DNA from: Nevskia sp.
Lineage (GTDB): Bacteria; Pseudomonadota; Gammaproteobacteria; Nevskiales; Nevskiaceae
DNA length: 64,000 nucleotides
NCBI GenBank assembly: GCA_023229645.1
Contig: JALNYU010000007.1
Location: 62,001-126,000, forward strand
Reading direction: 5' to 3'
Part shown: piece after piece, positions 17,621-29,100 of the stretch
How positions within the stretch are numbered: the stretch's first letter is position 1
Layout: each line of letters starts with the position of its first letter
The notes under the pieces: generated by a model
What the model saw: only the letters and a program-made list of their open reading frames with translations
The model's database searches: none
Told to the model about the DNA's origin: nothing
Position numbers and translations under genes: made by a program

Positions 17621-20600
17621 GGGGTCTCACCCAAACTCTCATCATCGATAGGAGCTTGTCGACATCAATGGGCTTCGATAAATAATCGTTTGCACCGGCG
17701 TCCAGGCATTTCTCGCGGTCGCCGAGCATCGCTTTCGCGGTCAGCGCGATGATCGGCATGGTTTCGAACTCGCCGCGCTCGCGGATCGCGCGCATGGTTT
17801 CGTAGCCGTCCATGCCGGGCATCATGATGTCCATCAGCACGAGTTCGATGTCTTCGTTGCTCTCCAGCTGCTTCAGCGCTTTGTGGCCATCCTGCGCCAT
17901 CAAGACCTTCAGGCCTTTCGAGCGCAGCGCTTTCGACAGCGCAAAAATATTGCGCATGTCGTCATCAACAACCAACACCGTACGGCCATCTAAGCTGACA
18001 TCAACTTCACGTGGCACCGGCGCGGCGCGGATGGTGTGCAGGAACAGGCTCACCTCGTCGAGCAGGCGCTCGGCTGAGCGCGTGCCTTTGATGACGATGC
18101 TGTCGGTGTACTGCCGCAGCCGCATGCTTTCATCACGCGTTAACTCGCGCCCAGAATGAATCACAACCGACGGCAACGGCCCGGCCGACGATGCGCGTTC
18201 AAGGAATTCGAAGCCGGACATGCCCGGCAAGCCGAGGTCGAGCACGATGCAGTTGAAGCTCATCTTTGCCATTAGCGCCAGTGCTGCTTCGCCGCTGTCG
18301 GCATCGATCAATTCCACGCCGGCCTCGGCGAGCAGATGCCGCATCGCAGTCCGGGAACCGGCATCATCGTCGATGAGTAATACGCGGCGGTGGGCATCCG
18401 GCGCGTTTTGCAGTAGGCGATCAAAGGCATCGAGCAGCGCGCTCTTGCTGACCGGCTTGGTCAGAAAGCCAATTGCACCGGCTTCGACGCCGCGCGCCGC
18501 CTCTTCCGTCGCTGAGATGAAATGCACCGGAATCGGGCTGAGCTGGGGGTCGTGCTTGAGTTTGTCCAGCACCGTCCAACCGTCCATACCGGGCAGCATG
18601 ACATCGAGCAAGATCCCTTTCGGCTGAAATTGCCGCGCCAGCGCCAATCCATTTTCACCGTTGCCCGCGGCCAAGGCACGATAACCCTTGCGGCGAATCA
18701 AGTCGGCCAAAATGCGCGCAAACACCGGGTCGTCTTCGATCAACAGGATCACCGTATCGCCATCCCGAATCAGTTCACGATCATCGGCGATCAAATCGAC
18801 GTTTTCTAGCGTCAGCGTGGGCGGCGGCGGCGGTGGCGTTGCCGCAACGGGCGGTGCAGGCGCAGCGGGGAGCGGCGCGGGTGCGCGACGTGCCATCGGC
18901 GAGTCGTCGTCGAAGTCGTCTTCCGGCGGCATTTCTCTCGCCAGCGGCGGTGGCTGTTCCGGCAAGAAGACCGTAAAGGTGGTGCCGACGCCGATCTCGC
19001 TGACCAAGGTAATATCGCCGCCGAGTAACCGGGCCAGGCCGCGCGCGATCGACAAACCAAGGCCGGTGCCGCCGTAGTGGCGGCTGGTGCCAGCATCGAC
19101 CTGCTCGAAGGCCTGGAACATCTTGTAGAGCTTTTCCTGCGGAATGCCGATGCCGCTGTCGATCACTTGTATCGCGATCGTGCTCGCGGCCACCAATTGA
19201 CCGGGCAATTTGTGCGCTGGCGACGGCCGCGCGATCCGCACCCGCACTCCGCCCTGCTTGGTAAACTTGAACGCGTTACCAATCAGGTTGTTGGCGATCT
19301 GATCTAGGCGCGCGCCGTCGGTGGTTAGGAATTGCGGCAGGCCGTCCTCGATTTCGAGATCAAAGCCCAACTGCCGCTCGCGTGCAACATGCCGGAAATT
19401 GCGCCGCAGGCCTTCGATAAAGCTCGACAGCTGCAGATTGTCGTAAACGATCTGCATCTTGCCGGCTTCGACTTTCGAGAGATCGAGAATATCGTTGATC
19501 AGCTGCAGTAGCTTCGAGCCGCTATCGTGGATCACCATCGCCGATTCAACTTCGTCGGCGTCGAGATGACCTTCTTCGTTGTCCGACAAACTGCGCGACA
19601 AAATCAGCAGGCTGTTGAGCGGTGTGCGCAACTCGTGCGACATATTGGCGAGGAACTCCGACTTGTACTGGCTCGCGCGTGCCAGCGCATCAGCTTTGTC
19701 TTGGGTTTCGCGCTGTAGCGCTTCCAGGATCAAGCGCTGTTCTTGCAGCGTCGCGCTTTTCTCGGTGAGCTCTTCGTTCGAAACCTGCAGCTCTTCCGCT
19801 TGCAGCTTCAACTCTTCGCGCGAGGCACGCAGCTGAGACGATTGCTGTTCCAGCTGATCGGTCTTCGCTTGCAGCGCTTCGTTGGTCGCACGCAGTTCTT
19901 CCTGCTGCAGCCGCAACGCTTCTTCAGAGCTTTGCAGCTCTTGCGATTTGATGACGCTCTCTTCCAGCAGTTGCTGCGTTTTAACGGCGCGGCCGAGGTT
20001 GTCGTAGCTGAGCGCGGCAATCGGCATCAAATCTTCGAGAAACTGCCGGTGCACCGGGCTGAACGGTTTGAACGCGGCGAGTTCCAGTACGCCAAGCAAA
20101 CGCCCCTGCGACAACATTGGCAATAACAGCACGTTCCGCGGCGGCGCATCGACGGTGCCCGATTGAATATGCGGGTAGTGGTTTGGCAGATCGGTCAACA
20201 AAATCGTCTGCCGCTGGCGGCCACACTCGCCGACTAAACCATCGCCCGGCTCGTAACCAACTTCCGCAGGCGGCTTCAGCAGGCCATAGCTCGATAACCA
20301 CTCCAGCCGGATCCGATTGCTGCAAATGCCGTAAAACACGACGAAGCCGGAGTTGGTCAGCGTCGCGGCTGAGCTGGTCAGCTTTTCGCCAAATTCACGT
20401 AGCGTTTCGGTTTGCTGCAACCAACCTGAGATGTCGCTAACGTGGCTCTTGATCCAGCGCTCGTCGCTGGAATCCAGTTCCAGTTGCTTGAACGCCTGTA
20501 AAGCACGCGCCATATCGCCGATTTCGTCGCGCCGATTTTGCGATGGCACTTCGATCGAATGATCGTGCGCGGCAAGGCGCGTCATTAACCCGGTCATGTC

Positions 20601-21269
20601 GACCAATGGCCGCAAAATCAGGTTGTGCGCTGTTCGAACTGCGTACGCAGCGACAACAACCCCGAACACCAGCAACGCAACTGTCAGCCAACGGGCACGA
20701 GAAACGCTGCGGCCGAGAATAGCGCTGCGCTCATTCAGCAGACCGAGTTCGGCGGTCTGCATCTCTTTAATCTGGGTATGGAGCTGATCGAAATAATGCC
20801 GACTCTTATTCGCCTGCTCGATCAACTCCGCTGGCGAGCGGCTATCCGCCGCGCGTCGCCGCGCCGGCTCGGCGATTTCGTTTTGCCAGTTGCCGATCAA
20901 ATCCTCGATCAAATCCATGCGCTGCTGCTGGCGCGGTAAATCTTTCGTCAGCTGCCGCAGCTGATCGGCGATCGCCGTAAACGCTTGTTTGCCCTGGTTG
21001 TAGGTGCGCAGATCGCCGACATTCGCGGTTAGCTGGTAACTATTCAGGCCAGCTTCTTGATTCAGCGCCTCGATTTGCAAGGCCTGTAAGTTACCGAGGA
21101 CGTCAAACGTCCGCATCGTCAAACTACGCGCGGTTTCTTGCCGATCTTGGGCAATGAAAAATGCCACGGTGTTAAACAACAAAACCAACGTCACGGCCGC
21201 GAAACCGAGACCAACTTTCAGCTGGATCGGCCAGCGCCCCTGTACTCCTCCCGCATCCGCAGCCGCCAT
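17613..21269 (-). CDS. Large membrane hybrid histidine kinase: sensor–HAMP–GAF–coiled coil–HisKA–HATPase–three receivers
   Basis: 1218 residues. Order: TM helix ([19 protein letters not shown]), a periplasmic helical CHASE3-like sensor, a second TM helix near residue 190, HAMP, a GAF domain (about 290-430), a long Glu/Gln-rich coiled coil, HisKA with SHELRTPLN (His near 544), HATPase with [17 protein letters not shown] and [13 protein letters not shown], a Pro-rich linker, then three receivers with Asp near 888 (LLDVMLPG), 1010 (VLDLGLPG) and 1147 (LMDIMMPG). Similar kinases sit next to CheR, CheB and a GGDEF regulator in other proteobacteria, as here, so it probably feeds the REC-GGDEF protein. 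The stop codon lies inside the first hairpin of the repeat array, and the last codons derive from repeat sequence. Confidence 0.94.
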   Translation of the reverse strand: MAAADAGGVQGRWPIQLKVGLGFAAVTLVLLFNTVAFFIAQDRQETARSLTMRTFDVLGNLQALQIEALNQEAGLNSYQLTANVGDLRTYNQGKQAFTAIADQLRQLTKDLPRQQQRMDLIEDLIGNWQNEIAEPARRRAADSRSPAELIEQANKSRHYFDQLHTQIKEMQTAELGLLNERSAILGRSVSRARWLTVALLVFGVVVAAYAVRTAHNLILRPLVDMTGLMTRLAAHDHSIEVPSQNRRDEIGDMARALQAFKQLELDSSDERWIKSHVSDISGWLQQTETLREFGEKLTSSAATLTNSGFVVFYGICSNRIRLEWLSSYGLLKPPAEVGYEPGDGLVGECGRQRQTILLTDLPNHYPHIQSGTVDAPPRNVLLLPMLSQGRLLGVLELAAFKPFSPVHRQFLEDLMPIAALSYDNLGRAVKTQQLLEESVIKSQELQSSEEALRLQQEELRATNEALQAKTDQLEQQSSQLRASREELKLQAEELQVSNEELTEKSATLQEQRLILEALQRETQDKADALARASQYKSEFLANMSHELRTPLNSLLILSRSLSDNEEGHLDADEVESAMVIHDSGSKLLQLINDILDLSKVEAGKMQIVYDNLQLSSFIEGLRRNFRHVARERQLGFDLEIEDGLPQFLTTDGARLDQIANNLIGNAFKFTKQGGVRVRIARPSPAHKLPGQLVAASTIAIQVIDSGIGIPQEKLYKMFQAFEQVDAGTSRHYGGTGLGLSIARGLARLLGGDITLVSEIGVGTTFTVFLPEQPPPLAREMPPEDDFDDDSPMARRAPAPLPAAPAPPVAATPPPPPPTLTLENVDLIADDRELIRDGDTVILLIEDDPVFARILADLIRRKGYRALAAGNGENGLALARQFQPKGILLDVMLPGMDGWTVLDKLKHDPQLSPIPVHFISATEEAARGVEAGAIGFLTKPVSKSALLDAFDRLLQNAPDAHRRVLLIDDDAGSRTAMRHLLAEAGVELIDADSGEAALALMAKMSFNCIVLDLGLPGMSGFEFLERASSAGPLPSVVIHSGRELTRDESMRLRQYTDSIVIKGTRSAERLLDEVSLFLHTIRAAPVPREVDVSLDGRTVLVVDDDMRNIFALSKALRSKGLKVLMAQDGHKALKQLESNEDIELVLMDIMMPGMDGYETMRAIRERGEFETMPIIALTAKAMLGDREKCLDAGANDYLSKPIDVDKLLSMMRVWVRPRA

Positions 21270-21341
21270 GTCCTAATTCTCTCCTTGAGTGCGCACGAAG
21301 CGCCTGTTGCAGTTTGTACGGCCCAACTTCGTGAATGGCCG

Positions 21342-21815
21342 CTATGCCGGGCTGTGTTCCGTTGCCGATTGCGTGCCACCGACGTCCCGTTCGGCGGCAA
21401 AACGGGCCTGGATATAGTCCGCCATCGGGATATAAAGCAGGTCTGCGAGCCGCCGCAATAAGTGCTCTTCGTATTTGTCGAGGTGACCATCGGCGTAGGC
21501 GACTTGCCAGAGCATTTCGATCAACGTTCTTTTGCCGTCAGCGTCGAGCTTCGCATTCAACGTCTGAACGTAGTCGTGTAAGGACACCGAGGTGGTGGCA
21601 TTGACTTGCGCATCGGCCAGCAGTTGATCCAGTTCAGCAGTGCTTAACTGGTAGCGTTCGACGAGCAATTCCCGGATGCGTCGGCGCTCGACATCCGCGA
21701 CGTTAAAGTCGGAGCGCGCCAGTTCCAATAGCAGCAACGCCGTAGATACCGCTTCCGATGGCGCGGTTCGCGTCGCCGGCTTTTCAGTCAGTAATTTCAA
21801 TAAACGATTGAGCAT
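21342..21815 (-). CDS. TerB-like (tellurite-resistance family) helical protein
   Basis: A 157-residue cytoplasmic, mostly helical protein matching the TerB/DjlA N-terminal fold: two similar helical halves, each with an acidic metal-binding-type motif (LLELARSDFNVADVERRRI and MLWQVAYADGHLDKYEEHL). The name reflects the family; stand-alone copies have no proven link to tellurite. It is transcribed on the same strand 72 bp upstream of the hybrid kinase and might be cotranscribed with it. No other ter genes are present. Confidence 0.82.
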   Translation of the reverse strand: MLNRLLKLLTEKPATRTAPSEAVSTALLLLELARSDFNVADVERRRIRELLVERYQLSTAELDQLLADAQVNATTSVSLHDYVQTLNAKLDADGKRTLIEMLWQVAYADGHLDKYEEHLLRRLADLLYIPMADYIQARFAAERDVGGTQSATEHSPA

Positions 21816-21858
21816 TGATCCTCTCTCGAAAAAGGCGGCAGTACCAACTTACGCCCGG

Positions 21859-22542
21859 TCACGCCGAGGCGAGGCGCGGGAAATGGCGCTCTAAAAACGG
21901 CAGCACCGCTTGCTGCAACGCGCCCAGCTGACCATGAAAGAAATGGCCGGCAGTGTCGAAATGCACGAATTCCGGCGGCGACGCATACGCATCTAGCACG
22001 GCCTTGGTTTCTTCGTACGCGACGACATCGTCATCGGCGCTGTGCACCGCCAGCCACGGACATTGCGGCTGGGCGGGCCGTTCCGTGCTATCCACATAGC
22101 GGCCAAACGGGGGGGCAATTGAAACCACCGCCGCAGGCCGCGCCTGCGCAGCGGCTTTTAGGCTGACATACGCGCCAAACGAAAAACCGGCGAGCAACAA
22201 CGGCGCCGTCGGCTGCAGCTGACGCAGCGCGGCGACAACCGCAAGTGCATCCTCGGTCTCGCCCATCGCGTTGTCGAATACGCCTTCGCTTTTGCCGACA
22301 CCGCGGAAATTGAAGCGGGCGACGACTAGCCCGGCTTTTAGTGCCGAGGCCGTGAGCGTCCAGACCACCTTATTGGTCATCGCCCCGCCGTACAGCGGGT
22401 GCGGATGACAAATGACGGCGATTCCGGTGTAAATATCCGTGTTCGGGACGGAAACCAGTGTTTCAAGACGGCCAGCGGGGCCGGCCAGCGGCCATTCGGC
22501 CTGCGTGCCGGGCGCGGGCAGTTGTAGGATCGGGTTTTGCAT
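21859..22542 (-). CDS. Alpha/beta hydrolase of the CocE/DUF-type dienelactone-hydrolase-like group
   Basis: A small (227-residue) cytoplasmic alpha/beta hydrolase. Motifs: CHPHPLYGGAMTNKVV near the oxyanion region, RFNFRGVGKSEG, nucleophile elbow AGFSFGAYVS (Ser), a late Asp region HSADDDVV and the His in DTAGHFFHGQL. These are typical of a widespread proteobacterial group with unknown natural substrate. I chose the ATG at 22542 because similarity starts there; an open frame continues 105 codons further upstream without family character. It lies divergent from the HTTM gene with about 230 bp between. Confidence 0.85.
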   Translation of the reverse strand: MQNPILQLPAPGTQAEWPLAGPAGRLETLVSVPNTDIYTGIAVICHPHPLYGGAMTNKVVWTLTASALKAGLVVARFNFRGVGKSEGVFDNAMGETEDALAVVAALRQLQPTAPLLLAGFSFGAYVSLKAAAQARPAAVVSIAPPFGRYVDSTERPAQPQCPWLAVHSADDDVVAYEETKAVLDAYASPPEFVHFDTAGHFFHGQLGALQQAVLPFLERHFPRLASA

Positions 22543-22771
22543 AGCGTCCAAGTGTAGCGAAAGCAATCTTCGACTTCTGCCGGATAGGACGGCAGCGGTG
22601 GCGATCAACCCGCACGGTAGCCGACTAGCCTCCGACACAGGTAGCATCGCTTGAGATAAATCAGTGTCGGCGACGCGGGCAGCGGCGATCATGGCGCCGC
22701 GCCGGCACAGGCATTCGGGTGGGCTGACCGCGCCTCGGCGTGCGTCTTCTTTCGTAGTCGAAATTTCGGGG

Positions 22772-24601
22772 ATGGCGATGCGTATTCCAGCGTGGTTAGA
22801 AAGCCTGCTCGGGCGCGTTTTCGGCATCGATCTCCGAACGCTGGCCCTGTTTCGCATCGCGCTCGGCCTTGTGTTGTTCAGCGATCTCGTCGCGCGCAGC
22901 GCCGATTTGACCGTGTTTTATACCGACGCCGGCGTGATGCCGCGTGCGTGGCTGCTGGCGGTCAATGGTCCTTGGCGAATCTCGCTACATAGCGCCAACG
23001 GCGAGCCTTGGTTTATCTGGACGTTGTTCATCATCGAGATGCTCGCCGCGCTGATGATGGTCTTCGGCTGGCGCACCCGGCTGGCGACGCTGGTCGTATT
23101 CGTGCTGCACGCGTCGCTGCTGAACCGCAACATCATGGTGTTGCTCGGCGGGGACGTACTCATCACCTGCCTGATTTTCTGGGGCCTATTCCTGCCGTTA
23201 GGCGCGCGTGCCAGCATTGATGCGGCGCTCGCCAACACCCCGACGCCGGCCGATAACCGTTATCGCTCTTGGGCCACAGCGGGCCTGCTGTTACAGGTAA
23301 TGTCGGTCTATTTCTTCAGCGCGATTCTAAAAAACGATGCCGAGTGGTGGCCGGATGGCACGGCGGTCGACTACGCCTTGCAAATCGACGGCTACGCAAC
23401 ACCAATCGGCCATTGGCTGCGCAATTTCCCGCAGCTGACATCGGCACTGACTTACTACGTCTATTTTCTCGAATGGCTCGGCCCGATCTTGGTGTTCTCG
23501 CCGATCTTCAGCCGCACGCTGCGCTTTGCCGTCATGGTGCAGCTGATGTTGATGCATGTCGGCTTCTTGCTTTGTCTGCAAATCAGTCCGTTTCCCTATA
23601 TCAGCCTCGTGTCGTTGACGACGCTGGTCGGCGGCTGGCTTTGGGACGCCGCCGACCGCGCCGGGCAACGTCGCGCAGTTCGGCGCGGAGGGCTGCCGCT
23701 GCGCATTTTCTACGACAAGGACTGCGGCTTTTGCCGAAAAAGCGTGCTGTTGCTGAAAACACTGCTCCTGCTGCCGCGCGCGCAAATTGCGCCGGCGCAA
23801 GACCACGCACGGGCAAAAGCTTTGTTAGAAGCCAACTATTCCTGGGTCATCATCGACCACGACGACCGCGCCTATTTGAAATGGCCGGCCTACGTCGTAC
23901 TGCTGCGCCGCTCGCCGCTATTGGCGCCGCTCGGTTGGCTGCTGTCCGGCGCTTGGGCGGTAAAGCCCGGCAATGCGGTTTACGAATTCGTCGGCCGCCA
24001 TCGCGATGCCTTTGGCGTGATCACCGCCAAACTATTGCCGTACCACAATCGCTCATTTCGAATTGGCCTTGCCGGGCAGCTCGTTTCCGGCCTCGTCTTA
24101 TTTTCGCTGCTGACCTGGAACCTCATCTCGGTGCACTGGCTACCTGAGGCTTTTTATAAACCGCTGACCCCGCCGCTGCGGGTGATCCGGCTCGACCAAT
24201 ACTGGAACATGTTCGCGCCGTTTCCGTCGCACGAAGACGGCTGGTTTGTGATCCCGGCGCGGAAGATCAACGGCGAAGAATTCGACTTGCTGCATCCAGA
24301 GCGGCCCGGCGTCAGCTACGACAAGCCACGCTGGATCAGCCGCGAATGGCGCAACATCCGCTGGCATAAATATATGGAACGGATCTGGAGCGCGGAGTTT
24401 TCGCAAAATCGGTTGTATTTCGGCCAATATCTGTGCCGCAGCTGGAACGCCGCGCACGACGGCAGCAAGCAACTCGATACGTTCAAAATCATCTACATGC
24501 TGGAGCGCTCGGTGCCGTGGGGACAAACGCCGACGGTCGAACAAATGGTGATTTGGCGCCACGAGTGCTTCGACAAGCCATCGCCGCCGCCCAGTAATTA
24601 A
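22772..24601 (+). CDS. HTTM membrane protein fused to a DCC (DUF393) thiol-oxidoreductase-like domain
   Basis: The N-terminal half (about residues 1-300) is an HTTM domain, the membrane module related to vitamin-K-dependent gamma-carboxylase: FRIALGLVLFSDLVARS, FYTDAGVMPR and several long hydrophobic helices. From about residue 310 a DCC domain follows, with LRIFYDKDCGFCRKSVLLL, whose CxxC could be redox active. After another TM segment (LVSGLVLFSLLTWNLISVHW) the last 140 residues hold a soluble domain rich in Trp (YWNMFAPFPSHEDGWFVIPA). HTTM-DCC fusions of this length occur in diverse bacteria; the reaction is unknown. The ATG at 22772 starts just before the first conserved helix; another ATG follows two codons later. 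Confidence 0.85.
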   Translation: MAMRIPAWLESLLGRVFGIDLRTLALFRIALGLVLFSDLVARSADLTVFYTDAGVMPRAWLLAVNGPWRISLHSANGEPWFIWTLFIIEMLAALMMVFGWRTRLATLVVFVLHASLLNRNIMVLLGGDVLITCLIFWGLFLPLGARASIDAALANTPTPADNRYRSWATAGLLLQVMSVYFFSAILKNDAEWWPDGTAVDYALQIDGYATPIGHWLRNFPQLTSALTYYVYFLEWLGPILVFSPIFSRTLRFAVMVQLMLMHVGFLLCLQISPFPYISLVSLTTLVGGWLWDAADRAGQRRAVRRGGLPLRIFYDKDCGFCRKSVLLLKTLLLLPRAQIAPAQDHARAKALLEANYSWVIIDHDDRAYLKWPAYVVLLRRSPLLAPLGWLLSGAWAVKPGNAVYEFVGRHRDAFGVITAKLLPYHNRSFRIGLAGQLVSGLVLFSLLTWNLISVHWLPEAFYKPLTPPLRVIRLDQYWNMFAPFPSHEDGWFVIPARKINGEEFDLLHPERPGVSYDKPRWISREWRNIRWHKYMERIWSAEFSQNRLYFGQYLCRSWNAAHDGSKQLDTFKIIYMLERSVPWGQTPTVEQMVIWRHECFDKPSPPPSN

Positions 24602-24619
24602 GCCGCCCCGAAACTGACC

Positions 24620-24994
24620 ATGACGCCGCAACTCGGCACCATCCTTATTTACGCCCGCAATATGACAACGAGCGCGGACTTTTACCGGCAACACTTCGGA
24701 TTCGAAACGACTGGCGAAGTTAACGAAGGCTTGATCGAACTGCGGGCGCGCGAAGGCGGCGCCAGCATTCTTATCCATCAAGCGGCAAAAACAGCGAAAC
24801 TCGGGCAGGTCGGCGTCAAATTGTCGTTTCATGTCCCTGATGTCGCGGCGTTTGCCGCGATAGCGGCCGGCAACGGTCTGAAGTTCGGCCCGATCCACCA
24901 GGCCAACGGCTATGCTTTCGCCAACGCGAAGGATCCCGATAAAAATTCCATCAGTATTTCCAGCCGGGCTTTCCGGGTCAGAAACGGCGGTTAA
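24620..24994 (+). CDS. VOC-superfamily (glyoxalase/bleomycin-resistance-like) protein
   Basis: A 124-residue single-domain protein with the beta-alpha-beta-beta-beta pattern of the vicinal oxygen chelate fold: IYARNMTTSADFYRQHFGFE at the start, then IELRAREGGASILIHQ, SFHVPDVAAFAAIAAGNG and FANAKDPDKNSISIS. Such proteins are usually dimers; substrates range from glyoxal adducts to antibiotics and cannot be predicted. It lies 18 bp after the HTTM-DCC gene and may be cotranscribed with it. Confidence 0.82.
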   Translation: MTPQLGTILIYARNMTTSADFYRQHFGFETTGEVNEGLIELRAREGGASILIHQAAKTAKLGQVGVKLSFHVPDVAAFAAIAAGNGLKFGPIHQANGYAFANAKDPDKNSISISSRAFRVRNGG

Positions 24995-25171
24995 GACGCC
25001 TGCGAGCACGGGGTCACCGCGGGTGGCAGCGCGTAAAACGGCGCAGTGGGCACCGCGGTGGATAACGCCACCGATTCAGACCTTAAAACTATTTCATTTC
25101 GTTATTCGTTCAGCGGCAAATTCGCTAGGATCAAGCGGGCCGCGCCTTCGTTAAGGAATATCAGCAGTTCA

Positions 25172-26005
25172 ATGTTAAGCAGCCCTATCAATCGCGCACC
25201 GATGCATCTGGTCGACATCGGCGCCAATCTCGCCCACGAAAGTTTTGGCCGCGATCTCGATGACGTGCTGGCGCGCGCATGCGCCGCAGGCGTCGAGACC
25301 ATCGTTATTACCGGATCTTGTGCTGCCAGCAACGAAACCGCCCTGCAGTTGGCGCACCAGCACCACGGGATCTACTGCACTGCAGGCGTCCATCCACACC
25401 ACGCCGAAACCTGGAACGCCGCGTTGGGGCGGCGGATCGCGCAATTGGCGGCGCTACCGGCCGTGGTCGCCGTCGGCGAATGCGGGCTCGACTACTATCG
25501 CGACCTAGCGCCGCGGCCGGCGCAACGCGCAGCGTTCATCGCGCAGCTAGAACTGGCGATCGCGGCTGAGAAGCCAGTTTTTTTGCACCAGCGCGACGCT
25601 CACGGCGACTTCATCGCCATCCTCCGTGACTACCGCAACGCGCTGCGTGACTGCATCGTTCATTGTTTTACCGACACCGCTGACGCGCTCGACGATTATC
25701 TGGCGCTAGACTGCTACATCGGCATCACCGGCTGGATCTGCGACGAGCGGCGCGGCGCCCATCTGCTTGATTCCGTGCGCGCTATTCCTGACGACCGGCT
25801 CTTGATTGAGACCGATTCCCCCTATTTACTACCACGAACGCTAAAACCTGCGCCAAAGGATCGACGCAACGAACCCGCTTTTCTACCTTGGGTCGCGCAA
25901 ACCTTGGCGCTAGCACGCGACGAAGCAGTGTCAGAAATTTCTGAAAAAACACGTGCAAATGCTTGTCGAGTCTTTAAATTTTCCAATTTAGCCGAGACTC
26001 TGTAA
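25172..26005 (+). CDS. tatD: TatD family metal-dependent deoxyribonuclease
   Basis: A cytoplasmic TIM-barrel hydrolase acting on DNA 3' ends, involved in repair of oxidative damage and DNA turnover. Metal-ligand and signature motifs are all present: VDIGANLAHESFG, TAGVHPHHAETW, AVGECGLDYYRD, FLHQRDAH, IVHCFTD and IETDSPYLLPR. The wording GANLAHESFGRDLDDVLARA resembles TatD itself more than YcfH/YjjV. The start is uncertain: the ATG at 25172 (AAGGA twelve bases upstream) gives 277 residues, and the ATG at 25202 begins right at the conserved region. About 175 bp upstream are without a recognisable gene. Confidence 0.93.
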   Translation: MLSSPINRAPMHLVDIGANLAHESFGRDLDDVLARACAAGVETIVITGSCAASNETALQLAHQHHGIYCTAGVHPHHAETWNAALGRRIAQLAALPAVVAVGECGLDYYRDLAPRPAQRAAFIAQLELAIAAEKPVFLHQRDAHGDFIAILRDYRNALRDCIVHCFTDTADALDDYLALDCYIGITGWICDERRGAHLLDSVRAIPDDRLLIETDSPYLLPRTLKPAPKDRRNEPAFLPWVAQTLALARDEAVSEISEKTRANACRVFKFSNLAETL

Positions 26006-26117
26006 CCGCTAAATGTAGAGTTTAAAAGTCGCCGCATTGGCCATTAGAGCCTTCAACTAGAACGGTCGAATCGAGAACAGAACTTGCAGCCACTCCAGTA
26101 TAAGGGGAGGGCCCAAG

Positions 26118-29100
26118 GTGGCAGATACGCTCAGGTCAAGATTGTCCAGATTACCGATCGAGGGACCGTACATGGACGTCGCCGCCGTCACGATGACGAA
26201 GAGACTCGATGCCGAACAGGTGCTGCAAGCGCTTGAAGGCTCCGGCTTGGCGTACTGGGAGTGGGATCTCGACGCGCGGCAGACGCGCTACAGCGCGCGC
26301 TGGGAAAGCTTGCTCGGCTTCCCGTTACCCGAACTTAGCCGCAGCCACCCAACCTGGGACTTGCTGCTACACCCTGATGATCGCGGCGACGCTGTGCGTG
26401 CGCTGCAAGAACACTTAGAGCACCGCGCCGGCGCTTATGAATGCGAAGCTCGCTTTAAAACAGCAGCCGGTGACTACAAATGGATGCAGGTTAAAGGCCG
26501 TGTTGCCGCCTACGGCCTGAACGGCGGCTCGCAGCTGCTCGTCGGGACGTTGACCGACGTCAGCTGGCGTAAAACCAGCGAATTGGCGCTACAGAAGAGC
26601 ACGGCGCTGATCGCTGGCGTGCAAGCGCTACAGCAACGCTTCATTCAAAAACCAGATCTTGCCGAACTCGGCGACGAAATTCTCGACACGCTGAAAAAAT
26701 GCTCAGGCAGCACCTGTGGCTTTCTCGCCGAAATGGTACTCAGTGGCGACGGTGCGCCGCGGTTCCAGATGTTTGCTAGCACCCACAGCATGCGTCTGCC
26801 GGAGGTCAACGAAGTCGCGGCGACCCAAGCCGCCGGGAATCACTGCTGCAACGACGTACTAACTACGCTATCAAGCGATTTTTGTCTAAACCCGCAACGT
26901 GCGCCTATCGTCGTCCCCGGCAAGGCCCAAGACGGCGCTGGAAACGGCGCATTTCTTGGCGTGCCGATCTGTGACGGCGCCGCCGTTATCGGCATGATTG
27001 GCCTCGGCGGCCGACCAGAAGGCTATGACGACACAACGATTGATCTCATCCAACCGCTGGTGAGCACCTTAGGCGTGATGATCAAATCCGCACGGACCGA
27101 GCGCGCCCGCGCCGCCCATTCCGATGAATTGATCCGGGCATCGACCCAGGCGATCGACGCCGAAGAACGCCTACGCGAGATCACCAACGGCCTGCCTGGC
27201 GTTGTCTTCCAATTTGAGTTCCGCGACAGCCGCCGCGAGCGGCTACCGTATTTCAATTTCGTGAGCCGTGGGATCGCCCGCTTAACCAAATTACCGGCAA
27301 ATGTCCTAGCCGTCGCACCGCGTAAATTCCTGCGCCAAGTTTTCCCAAAAGATCGCCGTAAACTGATGTTTGCACTGCTGCGTTGTCGGCAGTCCCAAGC
27401 GCCAATTCAGCTTGCTTTTCGATTGTGCGGGAATGATGGCACCGTGCGCTGGGTCGAAGCCACGGCCAATCGGCGCGATAGCGCTACCAATAGCCGCGTC
27501 TGGAATGGTTTTCTTTTCGACGTTACCGAGCGCAAGCAAGCCGACCTAGAACTACAGAAAGCCAAAGATAGTGCTGACGCCGCCAACCGCGCCAAGGGCA
27601 ACTTCCTAGCCACTGTTAGCCATGAAATTCGCACGCCGCTCAATGGCGCGCTCGGCTTAATCGAAATGCTGAAGCTTTCGCATCTAGATCGCCAGCAACT
27701 CAGTAACGTTCAGTTGATCGAAGAATCCAGTCGTTCGTTGCTACGGCTGATCGACGATCTACTCGACTTCTCGCGTATGGAACGTGGCGCGCTCGAGATC
27801 CGCCGCGAGCAGACGCTGCTGCACGAGAAGCTCGCGCGGATCGCTGACTTCTGGCAAGAATCGGCTCGACACAAGGGCTTGTCGCTAACCTTGAAAATCA
27901 AGCCCGGCGTGCCGACGGTGACGATGGTCGACAAAATGCGCCTGAAACAGATTCTCGACAATCTGCTTAGCAACGCCATTAAGTTTACGACCAAAGGCTC
28001 TATCGAATTAATCATCGAGCTTGCGGACGACGCCAGCGCTACCTCAGAAACTCCGCGTGTCCATTTCCGCGTTATCGATACCGGGATTGGAGTGCCTGCA
28101 GCGGTACAAGCACGCTTGTTCCAGCCATTTGTGCAGGCCGACGAAGACACCACGCGCAAATTTGGCGGCACCGGCCTGGGACTGTCTATTTGTCGCAGCC
28201 TCGCCGAGCGTATGGGCGGAACAATATCAATGCACAGCGTTATTGGCGAAGGCACCGAGATGACGTTAGCGCTGCCCTTGCAAGTGCTCAATGTTGTACA
28301 AAGCACGCCTTACTTAGTCAGCCCTGTCGCCAATGTCGATGTGCCGGCAGAACCCGCAGCCAGCCTGCAGCACGCGCCGCAACGGGCGCCGCTGATATTG
28401 GTGGCCGAAGATCACGCAGTTAATCGCGTTTTAATGGAACAACAACTGGCGCGGCTGGGCTACAGCACCCGCTTCGCTGTCGACGGCAAACAAGCACTGG
28501 CGCTATGGCGTGAGCACCACTTCGACTTGGTGCTGACCGACTGCCACATGCCGGAAATGGATGGCTTCGAACTCGCACGCGCGATCCGTGACGAAGAGCG
28601 TCGCCACGGCCTGCCACCGATTCCAATTGTCGCCTGCACCGCCGATGTCTACGCTGGCATCGTCGAAGCCTGTACCGGCTCGGGCATGAGCGCGTGGGTG
28701 GGCAAGCCGATTACGCTTGAAGTGTTGCGCTCGGCGCTGGAAAAATGGCTGGGCCGTCCCGCGCCATCGGCCGCAAAAGCCGCGTCAACAAGCGGGGCGC
28801 CGGTCGTCGCGGAGTCATCGCCGCCGCCGCTGAGTCAGCCGTTAATCGACCGGGCCCGCTTGCGCGCACTGACGACCAATAACGAAGCGCTGGCCGACTT
28901 CCTATTACAAGCCTTCGTTAAAAGTCTGCCGGAAGATTTGGCACAGATCCGAATCGCGCTCGATAACGGCGACGCCGAAGCCTTGCAACGCGCTGCACAC
29001 CGCTTGCTCGGCTCAGCACGCTCTGCGTGCGCGCGTCGGGTCGCGGCGCAAGCTGAAGCCTTACAAACACGCGCACGCGCCGGCGATCTCGCAGCTGCAC

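Noticed and set aside
17092..17651. Plus-strand frames of 140 and 174 codons with repeated Pro/His/Arg-rich peptides
   Set aside because: They are translations of the hairpin repeat array in two frames; the repeats have clear nucleotide-level structure and no codon-level signal.
22577..22595. CTGCCG/CGGCAG hairpin between the divergent hydrolase and HTTM genes
   Set aside because: Only six base pairs without a T-run, at a place where no terminator is expected; could be chance.
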